The notes below the pieces were generated by a model that was not told the origin of the DNA, made no database searches, and saw nothing but the letters and a program-made list of their open reading frames with translations. A stretch of 64,000 bases of DNA, from assembly GCF_000743535.1 (NCBI RefSeq), contig NZ_AVCJ01000001.1, positions 186,001 to 250,000 of the forward strand, read 5' to 3'. A program made the translations under genes and the position numbers. This DNA is from Arenimonas donghaensis DSM 18148 = HO3-R19. GTDB lineage: Bacteria; Pseudomonadota; Gammaproteobacteria; Xanthomonadales; Xanthomonadaceae. This document shows positions 31,631 to 39,585 of this stretch, piece by piece. Within the stretch, counting starts at the first letter, position 1. Every line of letters starts with the position of its first letter.

Positions 31631-32794
31631 ATGGCCCTGAACCCGACCGACCTGTTCGACATCCGCTCCCTGCTCAGCGAAGAGGAGCGCATGATCCAGG
31701 ACTCCGTCGCGCGATTCACCGACCAGAAGGTCCTCCCGATCATCGGCGACTGCTTCGACCAGGGTCGTTTCCCGAAGGAACTCGTGCCGGAAATCGCGGC
31801 CATGGGCCTGCTGGGCTCGTCGCTGCCCGAGAAGTACGGGTGTGCCGATCTCAATGCCGTCAGCTACGGCCTGATCTGCCAGGAACTCGAACGCGGTGAT
31901 TCCGGCATCCGCAGCTTCGTATCGGTGCAAAGTTCGCTGTGCATGTATCCGATTTATGCCTACGGCTCGGAAGAGCAGCGCGAGAAGTACCTGCCCGGCA
32001 TGGCCCGCGGCGAGATCATCGGCTGCTTCGGCCTGACCGAGCCGCACGGCGGCTCCGATCCGGCCAACATGAAGACCGTGGCGAAGAAGGATGGCGGCGA
32101 CTGGGTCATCAACGGCGCCAAGATGTGGATCACCAACGGCAACCTGGCCGACATCGCGATCGTCTGGGCCCAGACCGAGGAAGGCATCCAGGGTTTCATC
32201 GTCGAGAAGGGCACCAAGGGCTTCGAGGCCCAGGAAGTGCACAAGAAGATGAGCCTGCGCGCGTCGGTCACCTCGGCGCTGTATTTCGATTCCGTGCGGG
32301 TGCCCGACAGCCAGCGGCTGCCGAACGTCAAGGGTCTCAAGGGTCCGCTCGGCTGCCTCACCCAGGCCCGCTACGGCATCACCTGGGGCCCGATCGGTGC
32401 CGCCATCGCCAGCTATACCTCGGCCCTTGAATACGCCAAGGAGCGCGTGCTGTTCAACCGGCCCATCGCCGCCACCCAGGCGGTGCAGCTCAAGCTGGCC
32501 GACATGGCCCGGCGCATCACCCTGGCGCAGCTGCTGAGCCTGCAGCTGGGACGGCTCAAGGATGCCGGCACCATGCAGCCGGCGCAGGTGTCGCTGGCCA
32601 AGTGGAACAACTGCCGCATCGCCATCGACATCTGCCGCGAGGCCCGCGACATCCTCGGCGGCGCCGGCATCACCACCGAGCACCCGCCGATCCGCCACGC
32701 GCTCAACCTCGAGTCGGTCATCACCTATGAAGGCACCGAAACGGTCCACCAGCTGGTGATCGGCCGCGAAGTGACCGGCATCAACGCGTTCTGA
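31631..32794 (+). CDS. gcdH: Glutaryl-CoA dehydrogenase
   Basis: 387 residues, acyl-CoA dehydrogenase fold with FAD. Oxidatively decarboxylates glutaryl-CoA to crotonyl-CoA in lysine and tryptophan breakdown. The glutaryl-binding residues are visible: ERGDSGIR-S with Arg94-Ser95, the arginine that binds the gamma carboxylate. The catalytic base is Glu367 in TYEGTETVHQ. The typical C-terminal REVTGINAF ends the protein. FAD contacts include CFGLTEPHGGSDP and KMWITNG. Promoter box at 31592. It is 26 bp from the GNAT gene, possibly in a longer transcript with the E1 fusion. Confidence 0.92.
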   Translation: MALNPTDLFDIRSLLSEEERMIQDSVARFTDQKVLPIIGDCFDQGRFPKELVPEIAAMGLLGSSLPEKYGCADLNAVSYGLICQELERGDSGIRSFVSVQSSLCMYPIYAYGSEEQREKYLPGMARGEIIGCFGLTEPHGGSDPANMKTVAKKDGGDWVINGAKMWITNGNLADIAIVWAQTEEGIQGFIVEKGTKGFEAQEVHKKMSLRASVTSALYFDSVRVPDSQRLPNVKGLKGPLGCLTQARYGITWGPIGAAIASYTSALEYAKERVLFNRPIAATQAVQLKLADMARRITLAQLLSLQLGRLKDAGTMQPAQVSLAKWNNCRIAIDICREARDILGGAGITTEHPPIRHALNLESVITYEGTETVHQLVIGREVTGINAF

Positions 32795-32820
32795 GCCCCC
32801 CTGGCCGCAACGCCCCGACC

Positions 32821-33375
32821 ATGGACCTGGAAGGCCTGAAGCTCGAGACCGAACGGCTGCTGCTGCGGCCGGTCCGTGGCGATGACTTCGAGTCCTGGGC
32901 GGCATTTTGCGCCGACCCCGAAACCATGCACTTCCTGGGCGGGGTCCAGCCGCGGGCGATTGCCTGGCGGGCCTTCCTGTCCACCGTTGGCGCCTGGCAC
33001 GTGCAGGGCTTTTCCTTCTTCTCGGTGTTCGAACGCGCCACCGGCGACTGGGTCGGCCGCGTCGGCCCCTGGCAACCCGAGGGCTGGCCCGGCACGGAAG
33101 TGGGCTATTCCCTCGCGCGCCACGCCTGGGGCAAGGGCTACGCCACCGAAGCCGCGGCCACCTGCATCGACTGGGCGGTGGACACGCTGGGCTGGACCGA
33201 CATCATCCAGACCATCGATCCGGCCAATACCGGCTCCCAGGCCGTGGCCCGACGCCTTGGCGCAAGCCTGCGCGGACCCGGCAGGTTGCCGCCGCCCTAC
33301 GAAAACCAACCCACCCAGATCTGGGGCCAGACCCGCGAACAATGGCAGGTCAACCGCCTGCGCCTGCGTCGCTGA
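32821..33375 (+). CDS. GNAT family N-acetyltransferase (RimJ/RimL-like)
   Basis: 184 residues. GNAT fold with LETERLLLRPVRGDDFE opening, and EVGYSLARHAWGKGYATEAAATCIDWA containing the acetyl-CoA pyrophosphate loop (W-G-K-G-Y-A). It should acetylate an amine, perhaps a protein N-terminus as in RimJ/RimL; the substrate is unknown. It is 22 bp upstream of the fused E1 gene. Confidence 0.85.
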   Translation: MDLEGLKLETERLLLRPVRGDDFESWAAFCADPETMHFLGGVQPRAIAWRAFLSTVGAWHVQGFSFFSVFERATGDWVGRVGPWQPEGWPGTEVGYSLARHAWGKGYATEAAATCIDWAVDTLGWTDIIQTIDPANTGSQAVARRLGASLRGPGRLPPPYENQPTQIWGQTREQWQVNRLRLRR

Positions 33376-33397
33376 CCCCGCTTTCCGCGAGCCTTAC

Positions 33398-35662
33398 ATG
33401 TCCGTCGCCACGCCCATTCCCGCCCGTCAAAAGGACGTCAACCGCGCCAAGGTCTGCGACGACAACTTCGTCGAGTTCGTCAAGGCCTGGGATGGCCGGC
33501 CTGGCCATCGTCCGGCGCCCGAGGAGGCCGTGCTCGAAGGCAGCCACTGCAGTGCCCACGATTTCCTGGAACTGTTCGAATCACAGATGGTGTCCCGGCA
33601 CCTGGACCTGATGGCGCGGGTGCTGCGCGTGCAGCAGAAGGTTTTCTACACCATCGGCAGCTCGGGCCACGAAGGCAATGCCATGGTCGCAAGGCTGGCC
33701 CGGCATACCGATCCCGCCTTCCTGCACTACCGTTCCGGCGGCTTCATGGCCGAACGTTTCCGCAAGCTGCCAGGCATGGACCCGGTGATGGATTCGGCGC
33801 TGAGCTTCGCGGCCAGCAAGGACGACCCGATTTCCGGCGGCCGCCACAAGGTCTGGGGAAGCAAGCCGCTCTGGGTGCTGCCACAGACCTCCACCATCGC
33901 CTCGCACCTGCCCAAGGCGCTGGGCACGGCGATCGCCATCGAGCAGGCCCGGCGGATCGGGCATGCGCTGCCGATTCCCGAAGATTCGATCGCGATCTGC
34001 AGCTTCGGCGATGCCTCGAGCAACCATGCCACCGCCCAGACCGCCTTCAATACCGCCCAGTGGACCGCCTACCAGCGGCTGCCGGCGCCGGTGCTGTTCG
34101 TTTGCGAGGACAACGGCATCGGCATTTCGGTGAAGACGCCGGGCGGCTGGATCGGCAACGCCTTCCGCCAGCGCCCCGGCCTGGACTACTTCTTCGCGGA
34201 CGGCCTCGACCTCGCGACCGGTTACGGCCAGGTGCAGGCGGCGGTTGAACATTGCCGCCGCACGCGCCGCCCGACCTTCCTGCACCTGCAGACGACCCGG
34301 ATCATGGGGCATGCCGGCACCGACTTCGAGATCGAATGGCGCAGCTTCGAGGAGCTGATGGCGGTCGAGGCCACCGATCCCCTGCTGCGTTCGGCGGCGA
34401 TCGCGCTGGCCTCCGGGCTGATGGACAAGGACGAGCTGCTCGCCCGTTACGAGGCCACGCGGGCGCGTTGTTTCGCCGCCGCCGAAGAAGCCGACCGCCG
34501 GCCCAAGCTCGACGACCTGGCCGAAGTGATGGCGCCGCTGGCGCCGTACACGCCGGACCAGGTGCAGGCCCAGGCCCGCCGCACCGATTTCGGCGAACGC
34601 CGCCTGGCGGTGTTCGGCAGCGAGGCCCGCCTGCCCGAGAACCAGCCGCCACGGCACCTGGCGATCCAGATCAACCAGGCCCTGCACGACCTGTTCTGCC
34701 AGTACCCCGAGGCCCTGCTGTTCGGCGAGGACGTGGCCCAGAAGGGCGGCGTCTACACGGTCACCAAGGGCCTGCACAAAGCCTTCCGCAACGCCCGGGT
34801 ATTCAACACCCTGCTCGACGAGACCATGATCCTCGGGCTGGCCCAGGGCTACGCCAACGTCGGCCTGCTGCCGATCCCGGAGATCCAGTACCTGGCGTAT
34901 TTCCACAACGCCTGCGACCAGATCCGCGGCGAAGCCTGCAGCCTGCAGTTCTTCTCCAACGGCCAGTACCGCAACCCGATGCTGATGCGCATCGCCTCGC
35001 TGGGTTACCAGCGCGGCTTTGGCGGCCACTTCCACAACGACAACTCGATCGCGGCGCTGCGCGACATCCCGGGCCTGGTCGTGGGCTGCCCCAGCCGCGG
35101 CGACGACGCCGCCACCATGCTGCGCACCCTGATGGCCTTGGCGAAGGTGGACGGCCGGGTCTGCGCCTTCCTCGAACCGATCGCCTTGTACATGACCAAG
35201 GATCTCTACGAGCCGGGCGATGGCCAGTGGCTGACGCCGTACCCGGCGCCGGGCGAGGCCATGGTGCTGGGCGAAGAGCGCGTCTACGCGCCCGAGGCCA
35301 CCGACCTGGTCATCTTCAGCTTCGGCAACGGCGTGCCGATGAGTCTGCGCGCCGCCCGGCGCATCGAGGCCAGCAAGGGCTGGAAGGTACGCGTGGTCGA
35401 CCTGCGCTGGCTGCAGCCGCTCAATGCCGACGCCATCGGCCGCCATGCCGGTGAGTGCGACAGGATCCTTGTGGTCGACGAAGGCCGGCGCTCGGCCGGC
35501 GTGGGCGAGGGCATCATCACCGCCGTGGTCGAGTCCGGGCAGGGCGCCAAGCCGCTGCGACGCGTGGTCGGCGAGGACACCTACACGCCGCTGGCCGGGG
35601 CCGCCTTCCTGGTCATTCCCTCCGACGACGACATCGTGGCGATGGCCGAGGGCATTCCCTGA
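33398..35662 (+). CDS. Fused E1 alpha-beta 2-oxoacid dehydrogenase (thiamine diphosphate)
   Basis: 754 residues combining both E1 subunits in one chain. Alpha half (about 1-415): CSFGDASSNHATAQ with the GD-x-x-S-N thiamine diphosphate/Mg2+ motif (204-209) and VFYTIGSSGHEGN substrate loop. Beta half (about 420-754): LLFGEDVAQKGGVY, LDETMILGLAQGYAN and EIQYLAYFHNACDQIRGE, as in 2-oxoisovalerate dehydrogenase beta. The alpha-beta fusion is less common than separate genes. The substrate is not fixed by the sequence; adjacency to gcdH suggests 2-oxoadipate or a related oxoacid, and branched-chain substrates are equally plausible. No E2 or E3 is encoded here, so it must use components made elsewhere. 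Confidence 0.85.
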   Translation: MSVATPIPARQKDVNRAKVCDDNFVEFVKAWDGRPGHRPAPEEAVLEGSHCSAHDFLELFESQMVSRHLDLMARVLRVQQKVFYTIGSSGHEGNAMVARLARHTDPAFLHYRSGGFMAERFRKLPGMDPVMDSALSFAASKDDPISGGRHKVWGSKPLWVLPQTSTIASHLPKALGTAIAIEQARRIGHALPIPEDSIAICSFGDASSNHATAQTAFNTAQWTAYQRLPAPVLFVCEDNGIGISVKTPGGWIGNAFRQRPGLDYFFADGLDLATGYGQVQAAVEHCRRTRRPTFLHLQTTRIMGHAGTDFEIEWRSFEELMAVEATDPLLRSAAIALASGLMDKDELLARYEATRARCFAAAEEADRRPKLDDLAEVMAPLAPYTPDQVQAQARRTDFGERRLAVFGSEARLPENQPPRHLAIQINQALHDLFCQYPEALLFGEDVAQKGGVYTVTKGLHKAFRNARVFNTLLDETMILGLAQGYANVGLLPIPEIQYLAYFHNACDQIRGEACSLQFFSNGQYRNPMLMRIASLGYQRGFGGHFHNDNSIAALRDIPGLVVGCPSRGDDAATMLRTLMALAKVDGRVCAFLEPIALYMTKDLYEPGDGQWLTPYPAPGEAMVLGEERVYAPEATDLVIFSFGNGVPMSLRAARRIEASKGWKVRVVDLRWLQPLNADAIGRHAGECDRILVVDEGRRSAGVGEGIITAVVESGQGAKPLRRVVGEDTYTPLAGAAFLVIPSDDDIVAMAEGIP

Positions 35663-35678
35663 TATCGTTTGCCCCGTC

Positions 35679-36581
35679 ATGAGCCAGTCCCGGCCCCAGA
35701 CCATCCTGTTCGCCGACGTCAGCGGCAGCACGCGCCTGTTCGAGACCAAGGGCGACGTCGAGGCCCGGCGCCTGATCGCCCTGGTGCTCGATGCCTTGTC
35801 CGCGGTGTGTGGCCAGCATGGCGGCCGGGTCATCAAGACCATCGGCGACGAGATCATGTGCACCTTCCCGCGTGCGATGAATGGCGTGCTGGCGGCCTGC
35901 GACATGCAGCGACGCCTGGCCCGCGACATCGTCTTCGTGCGTGACAACCTGGCCGTGCGCATCGGCCTGCACCATGGTGATGCGCTGGAAGAGGCCGACG
36001 GCGACGTGTATGGCGATGCCGTCAACGTGGCCGCACGCATGACCTCCCTGGCCAAGCGCGAACAGGTGGTGACGACGGCCGCGACCTACGATGGCCTGAC
36101 CGGCAAGGCGCCGGAGGCGCGCAGCCTGGGCAAGGCACGGGTCAGCGGCAAGCTGCTGCCCATCGCCATCGTCGACCTGGTCTGGCAGGAGGACACCTCC
36201 GGCATGACCCTGGTGCAAACCGGCCCGCGCCAGGGCACCGGCGAGGACGGCGGCGTGGAGACGGTGCTGCGGCTCAAGCACCGGGGCGAGGTGGTCGAAC
36301 TTCGGCCCGATTCCGAACCCTTCCTGATGGGGCGCGAGCCGGGCAACCAGCTGGTGGTTGAGGCCGACTGGGTCAGCCGCACCCACGCGATGGTCGAATT
36401 CAAGCGCGGGCACTTCATGCTTGCCGATCGCTCGACCAATGGCACCTACGTGCGCATGGGCGAGGACGACGAACTAAAACTGCACCGGGACGAGGTGCAC
36501 CTTCGCAAGTCCGGCACCATCAGCCTGGGCCAGAGCTTCGCGGCCAACAGCGGCGACGTGATCCACTTCGAAGCGGACTGA
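35679..36581 (+). CDS. Adenylate cyclase (class III) fused to an FHA domain
   Basis: 300 residues. Class III cyclase domain (about 5-170): metal-binding Asp13 and Asp57, adenine-selecting Lys53 and Asp109, transition-state Asn116 and Arg120, all present, so cAMP synthesis is predicted. It lacks any membrane segment. C-terminal FHA domain (about 200-290) with GR at 218-219, Ser233/His236 and Asn254-Gly255, the phosphothreonine-binding set. The two parts are joined by a short linker (about 172-195). Cyclase output may therefore depend on recruitment to a phosphorylated partner, probably a Ser/Thr kinase substrate. It starts 16 bp after the E1 stop. Confidence 0.85.
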   Translation: MSQSRPQTILFADVSGSTRLFETKGDVEARRLIALVLDALSAVCGQHGGRVIKTIGDEIMCTFPRAMNGVLAACDMQRRLARDIVFVRDNLAVRIGLHHGDALEEADGDVYGDAVNVAARMTSLAKREQVVTTAATYDGLTGKAPEARSLGKARVSGKLLPIAIVDLVWQEDTSGMTLVQTGPRQGTGEDGGVETVLRLKHRGEVVELRPDSEPFLMGREPGNQLVVEADWVSRTHAMVEFKRGHFMLADRSTNGTYVRMGEDDELKLHRDEVHLRKSGTISLGQSFAANSGDVIHFEAD

Positions 36582-36645
36582 GTGCGCGAACCGGGCGTCC
36601 TGCATGGGCGCGCCCGGGGCCAGCCCGGGCGGCCCGTGGGCAGGG

Positions 36646-37551
36646 TCAGTCGCCCGCGGTGACCTCCAGGCCACCGAGTTCTTCATCGCTGATCGAATCG
36701 AGGTCGATGGCCTCGGGCTGCGGTTCGTCCTCGACGACCGGCGCGGCCGGGCGCGGCTTGTAGCCAAACACGCCAGCCAGCAACGACTCACTGCGGGTGT
36801 AGTCGCTTGCCGGCGCGTCCACGAAGCTGCTGGCACCGAGTTCGACCAGCACCTCGTACGAGCCCGGGTCTTCGTGCAGCTTCAGCATGGCTTCCGCCAC
36901 CGCGTCCTGGACGTCCGAAGGCACCGTGCCGGCAGCGCTGAGCGTACGCCCGACGAACTCACGCGACTCCGAGACCACCACCAGGTTCGGGTACAGCTGC
37001 GCGATGTAGTTGGGCACCATCGCGGCCTGGGTTTCCTGGGAGAAGATCATCTCGACGCCGTCGCGCCAGCCGGTGCCGACCGACTTGATTTCAGGCGCCG
37101 CGATCGGATTGCGGTAGATCTCGAGCATCAGCAGGTAGCCCATGCTGGGAGAGGGCATGGACACCACCGGCCGGCCGATCAGGCCCGCGGTGCCTTCCTC
37201 GGCGATCATGCTGTCGGCCACCAGGGAATAGCGCGTGGGCTCGGCCGTGCGCACCAGCGGCGTGAAGCCCAGGCGGCCCATGCGGTAGCCGGCGAAGTGG
37301 GCTTCCTCGAAGGCGAAGTCGACCTTCATGCCGGCGCGCAGGTCGCGCCAGTAGACATGGTAGTTGGCCGCGGTCTTGAGCTTGAATTTGTGCCCGGTCG
37401 AGGCCGACAGGTAGTCCAGCAGCGGCTGGTAGACCATTTCGGCCTGGGCCGGCGGGTAGTTGGGCTCCACGGCGAGCGTGTAGTTGGCTGCCATTGCCGG
37501 TGCCGCAGCAAGCGCCATGGCCACCGTCAACAAACAATTCCTGATCATCAT
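36646..37551 (-). CDS. PhnD-like phosphate/phosphonate ABC substrate-binding protein
   Basis: 301 residues. Signal peptide (1-21, AMA|AN). Type II periplasmic binding fold as in PhnD: YTLAVEPNYPPAQAEMVYQPLLDYLS, DFAFEEAHFAGYR, GRPVVSMPSPSMGYLLM and WRDGVEMIF. A Pro/Glu/Asp-rich tail (about 265-301, EDEPQPEAIDLDSISDEE) follows the fold and is unusual. AGGGAGG precedes the ATG. No ABC permease or ATPase lies nearby, so it is an orphan: it may serve a transporter elsewhere or act as a sensor-binding protein. The ligand could be a phosphonate, phosphite or an organic acid. Confidence 0.8.
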   Translation of the reverse strand: MMIRNCLLTVAMALAAAPAMAANYTLAVEPNYPPAQAEMVYQPLLDYLSASTGHKFKLKTAANYHVYWRDLRAGMKVDFAFEEAHFAGYRMGRLGFTPLVRTAEPTRYSLVADSMIAEEGTAGLIGRPVVSMPSPSMGYLLMLEIYRNPIAAPEIKSVGTGWRDGVEMIFSQETQAAMVPNYIAQLYPNLVVVSESREFVGRTLSAAGTVPSDVQDAVAEAMLKLHEDPGSYEVLVELGASSFVDAPASDYTRSESLLAGVFGYKPRPAAPVVEDEPQPEAIDLDSISDEELGGLEVTAGD

Positions 37552-37668
37552 GTTCTGTTCCTCCCTGTGGCAGCGGGTATAGCAGACAAACGCCCGGGGG
37601 CCAAGCGAGCTACCGGCCTGTTTCCACGTTGTGTGCGGTGGGTTCCGGTATCCGGAAGCGGGTGTTGG

Positions 37669-38550
37669 TCAGCGCGCCAGACCGTCGTTCAGCGGCAGTG
37701 CCGAGAGTCCGGCACCGGCACTGAGCCGGGCGTCCGGATCGCGGTCCGCGGGCAGCACCGCCAGCACCTGGTGACCCTGTCCGGCCTCGGCCTGGCAGAC
37801 CACGCGCCCCAGCTCCCGCCCGACCTCGTCGAGCACGGGGGCGCCTTCCGGGACCGCCGCGTCGGCCGCCAGCCGGGCCAGCACGCGCTTGGCCTGGCCC
37901 AGGTAGTGGGTCCGGGAGACGATTTCCTGGCCGGGATAACAGCCCTTCTTAAGGCTGAAGGCGCCCAGCCGCTCGAGCGAAAGCATCTGCGGGGTCCAGG
38001 CTTCCCGCTGGTCGGCAGGCAGGCGCGGCAGGCCGTGGGCCAGGTCGGCGGCGCGCCAGGCCTGGCTTGCCGTCGGGTTCTCGGGGGCGAGGGCGGGATG
38101 GTCGGCCGGCAGCAGCCAAAGCCCGCGGTTCGCGTCTGCCCCGGAGATGTCCAGCGCCCAGCCGGCGTCCGCGTTGCCGGTGGCCCTCGCGGCAGCGCCG
38201 GTGTCGGGGGCCGGGCCGGCGGCGGCGCGCCAGCCATCAAGCGGTGCCAGGCGCAGCTTGCTGCGGAAAACGAAGCGCCCGAGGTGTGCGGCCATCGCTT
38301 CCGCGTCGAAGTCGGGCAAGACCAGCAGGAACTGTCCGTCGGCCTCCCGCAGCAGCGCGAATAGCGCAATCACGCGCCCCTTGGGCGTCAACAGGCCGTT
38401 CCACTGCCATCGGCCGGGGGCCAGCGCCGTCACGTCGTTCATCGACTGGGCCTGCAGGAAAGCCGCGGCATCAGGCCCGGCGACACGCAGCAGGCCGATG
38501 CCGGGCAGGGTGGGCAGGGACGCCGGGGCAGGATTTGGCTTGAACGACAT
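37669..38550 (-). CDS. ygfZ: tRNA-modifying / Fe-S cluster protein YgfZ (folate-binding)
   Basis: 293 residues, glycine-cleavage T-protein-like fold. Family signature KGCYPGQEIVSRTHYLG near residue 200, including the conserved Cys, and GLLTPKGRVIALF near the N-terminus. YgfZ uses tetrahydrofolate to help maintain Fe-S clusters, including those of MiaB and succinate dehydrogenase-type enzymes. It is divergent from the SdhAF4 gene with only a 24-bp gap, and succinate dehydrogenase is itself an Fe-S enzyme. I start at MSFKPN; an in-frame ATG at 38568 adds six residues. Confidence 0.9.
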   Translation of the reverse strand: MSFKPNPAPASLPTLPGIGLLRVAGPDAAAFLQAQSMNDVTALAPGRWQWNGLLTPKGRVIALFALLREADGQFLLVLPDFDAEAMAAHLGRFVFRSKLRLAPLDGWRAAAGPAPDTGAAARATGNADAGWALDISGADANRGLWLLPADHPALAPENPTASQAWRAADLAHGLPRLPADQREAWTPQMLSLERLGAFSLKKGCYPGQEIVSRTHYLGQAKRVLARLAADAAVPEGAPVLDEVGRELGRVVCQAEAGQGHQVLAVLPADRDPDARLSAGAGLSALPLNDGLAR

Positions 38551-38574
38551 GGGGGTGGGACTTAACATATTCGA

Positions 38575-38751
38575 ATGACCACGGAGCCGCGCATCATAGG
38601 CGATACCCCCGCTCGTCCCGAAACCCCGGACGGCGGCGCCGGCGGCAACGAGGCCGGCAAGGCGCCTCCCGCGGAGATCGGCGGGCGCGACGGCCCGGAC
38701 CCCACGCGCTACGGCGACTGGGAGAAAAACGGCCGCTGCATCGACTTCTGA
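38575..38751 (+). CDS. Succinate dehydrogenase assembly factor 4 (SdhAF4/DUF1674)
   Basis: 58 residues, below usual gene-calling cutoffs. The last third reads GPDPTRYGDWEKNGRCIDF, the DUF1674 signature shared with mitochondrial SDHAF4. In eukaryotes and bacteria it binds flavinylated SdhA and promotes its assembly with SdhB. The N-terminal half is a flexible Pro/Gly/Glu-rich segment. The start is the only ATG in frame; a ribosome site is poor because the gap to ygfZ is only 24 bp. It stands 57 bp upstream of sdhC and is probably the first gene of the sdh operon. Confidence 0.85.
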   Translation: MTTEPRIIGDTPARPETPDGGAGGNEAGKAPPAEIGGRDGPDPTRYGDWEKNGRCIDF

Positions 38752-38808
38752 CGCCACGCCGACATCCGGCGGGGCATCCTTCCCCACACCAACCTACGAG
38801 CGCAGCCC

Positions 38809-39204
38809 ATGGCGACGCAAGAACGACCCCTGTCCCCACACCTGCAGGTCTACAAGCCGCAAATCACGATGGTGATGTCCATCCTGCACCGCATCACCGG
38901 CGTGGTGCTGGCCCTGGGCTCGCTGCTGTTGGTCGCCTGGCTGGTGGCGGTCGCCGGCGGCGCCGCGGGTTTCGAGCATGCACGCTCTGTGCTGGCCTCG
39001 GTGCCTGGACAGATCATGCTTTTCGGCCTGTCGGCCTGCCTGGTCTACCACTTCCTCAACGGCATCCGGCACCTCGCCTGGGACGCCGGCCATGGTTACG
39101 ACATTCCCCGTCTCTACGCCAGCGGCTACGCCGTGGCCGTGCTGACCCTGGTGCTGACCGGCGGCCTGTGGTGGCTGGGCCTGCGCATGGGAGGTGCGGC
39201 ATGA
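38809..39204 (+). CDS. sdhC: Succinate dehydrogenase cytochrome b556 subunit
   Basis: 131 residues, three transmembrane helices. The N-terminal RPLSPHLQVYKPQITMVMSILHRITG carries the SHR-type haem/quinone-site region (the SILHRITG stretch), and the H-x-x-N/GIRHL segment (HFLNGIRHLAWD) supplies a haem b ligand. With SdhD it anchors SdhAB in the inner membrane and reduces ubiquinone. It overlaps sdhD by 4 bp (ATGA). Confidence 0.95.
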   Translation: MATQERPLSPHLQVYKPQITMVMSILHRITGVVLALGSLLLVAWLVAVAGGAAGFEHARSVLASVPGQIMLFGLSACLVYHFLNGIRHLAWDAGHGYDIPRLYASGYAVAVLTLVLTGGLWWLGLRMGGAA

Positions 39205-39578
39205 GCCTGCGCAACCCGCTCGCCCGGGCCAAGGGCCTGGGGTCGGCCAAGGACGGCACCAGCCACTGGTGGCACCAGCGGCTCACCGCGATCGCATTGC
39301 TGCTGCTGAGCCCGTGGTTCGTCATCCTGATGGTCGGGATGATCGGCGACGACCAGATCACCGTGCGCGCCGTCCTGGCGCAGCCACTGACCGCCGCGCT
39401 GATGACCGCCTTCGTGCTGTCGCTGCTGTGGCACGCCAAGCTTGGCCTGCAGGTGGTGATCGAGGATTACGTGCACGGCGGCGCCGAGCTGCTGCTGCAG
39501 GTGATCGTCAAGTTCGTCTTCGCCATCGCCGCCATCGCCTCCCTGCTGGCCATCGGCCGCATCGTATTCACTGCCTGA
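39201..39578 (+). CDS. sdhD: Succinate dehydrogenase membrane anchor subunit
   Basis: 125 residues, three helices (about 25-48, 57-83 and 90-115). Contains the [13 protein letters not shown] entry helix and [16 protein letters not shown], which in SdhD supplies the second haem b/quinone-site residues. Starts inside the sdhC stop. An upstream in-frame ATG at 39168 would overlap sdhC further and is not favoured. Confidence 0.93.
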   Translation: MSLRNPLARAKGLGSAKDGTSHWWHQRLTAIALLLLSPWFVILMVGMIGDDQITVRAVLAQPLTAALMTAFVLSLLWHAKLGLQVVIEDYVHGGAELLLQVIVKFVFAIAAIASLLAIGRIVFTA

Positions 39579-39585
39579 GAACGCC

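Noticed and set aside
33581-36055. An 824-codon minus-strand open frame opposite the E1 fusion and cyclase
   Set aside because: No recognisable motifs and fully overlapping two well-supported genes; an artefact of GC-rich third positions.
38551-38574. Search for a bidirectional promoter in the 24-bp ygfZ/SdhAF4 gap
   Set aside because: The AT-rich CTTAACATATTCG is suggestive, but no -35/-10 pair with proper spacing fits inside; not reported as a feature.
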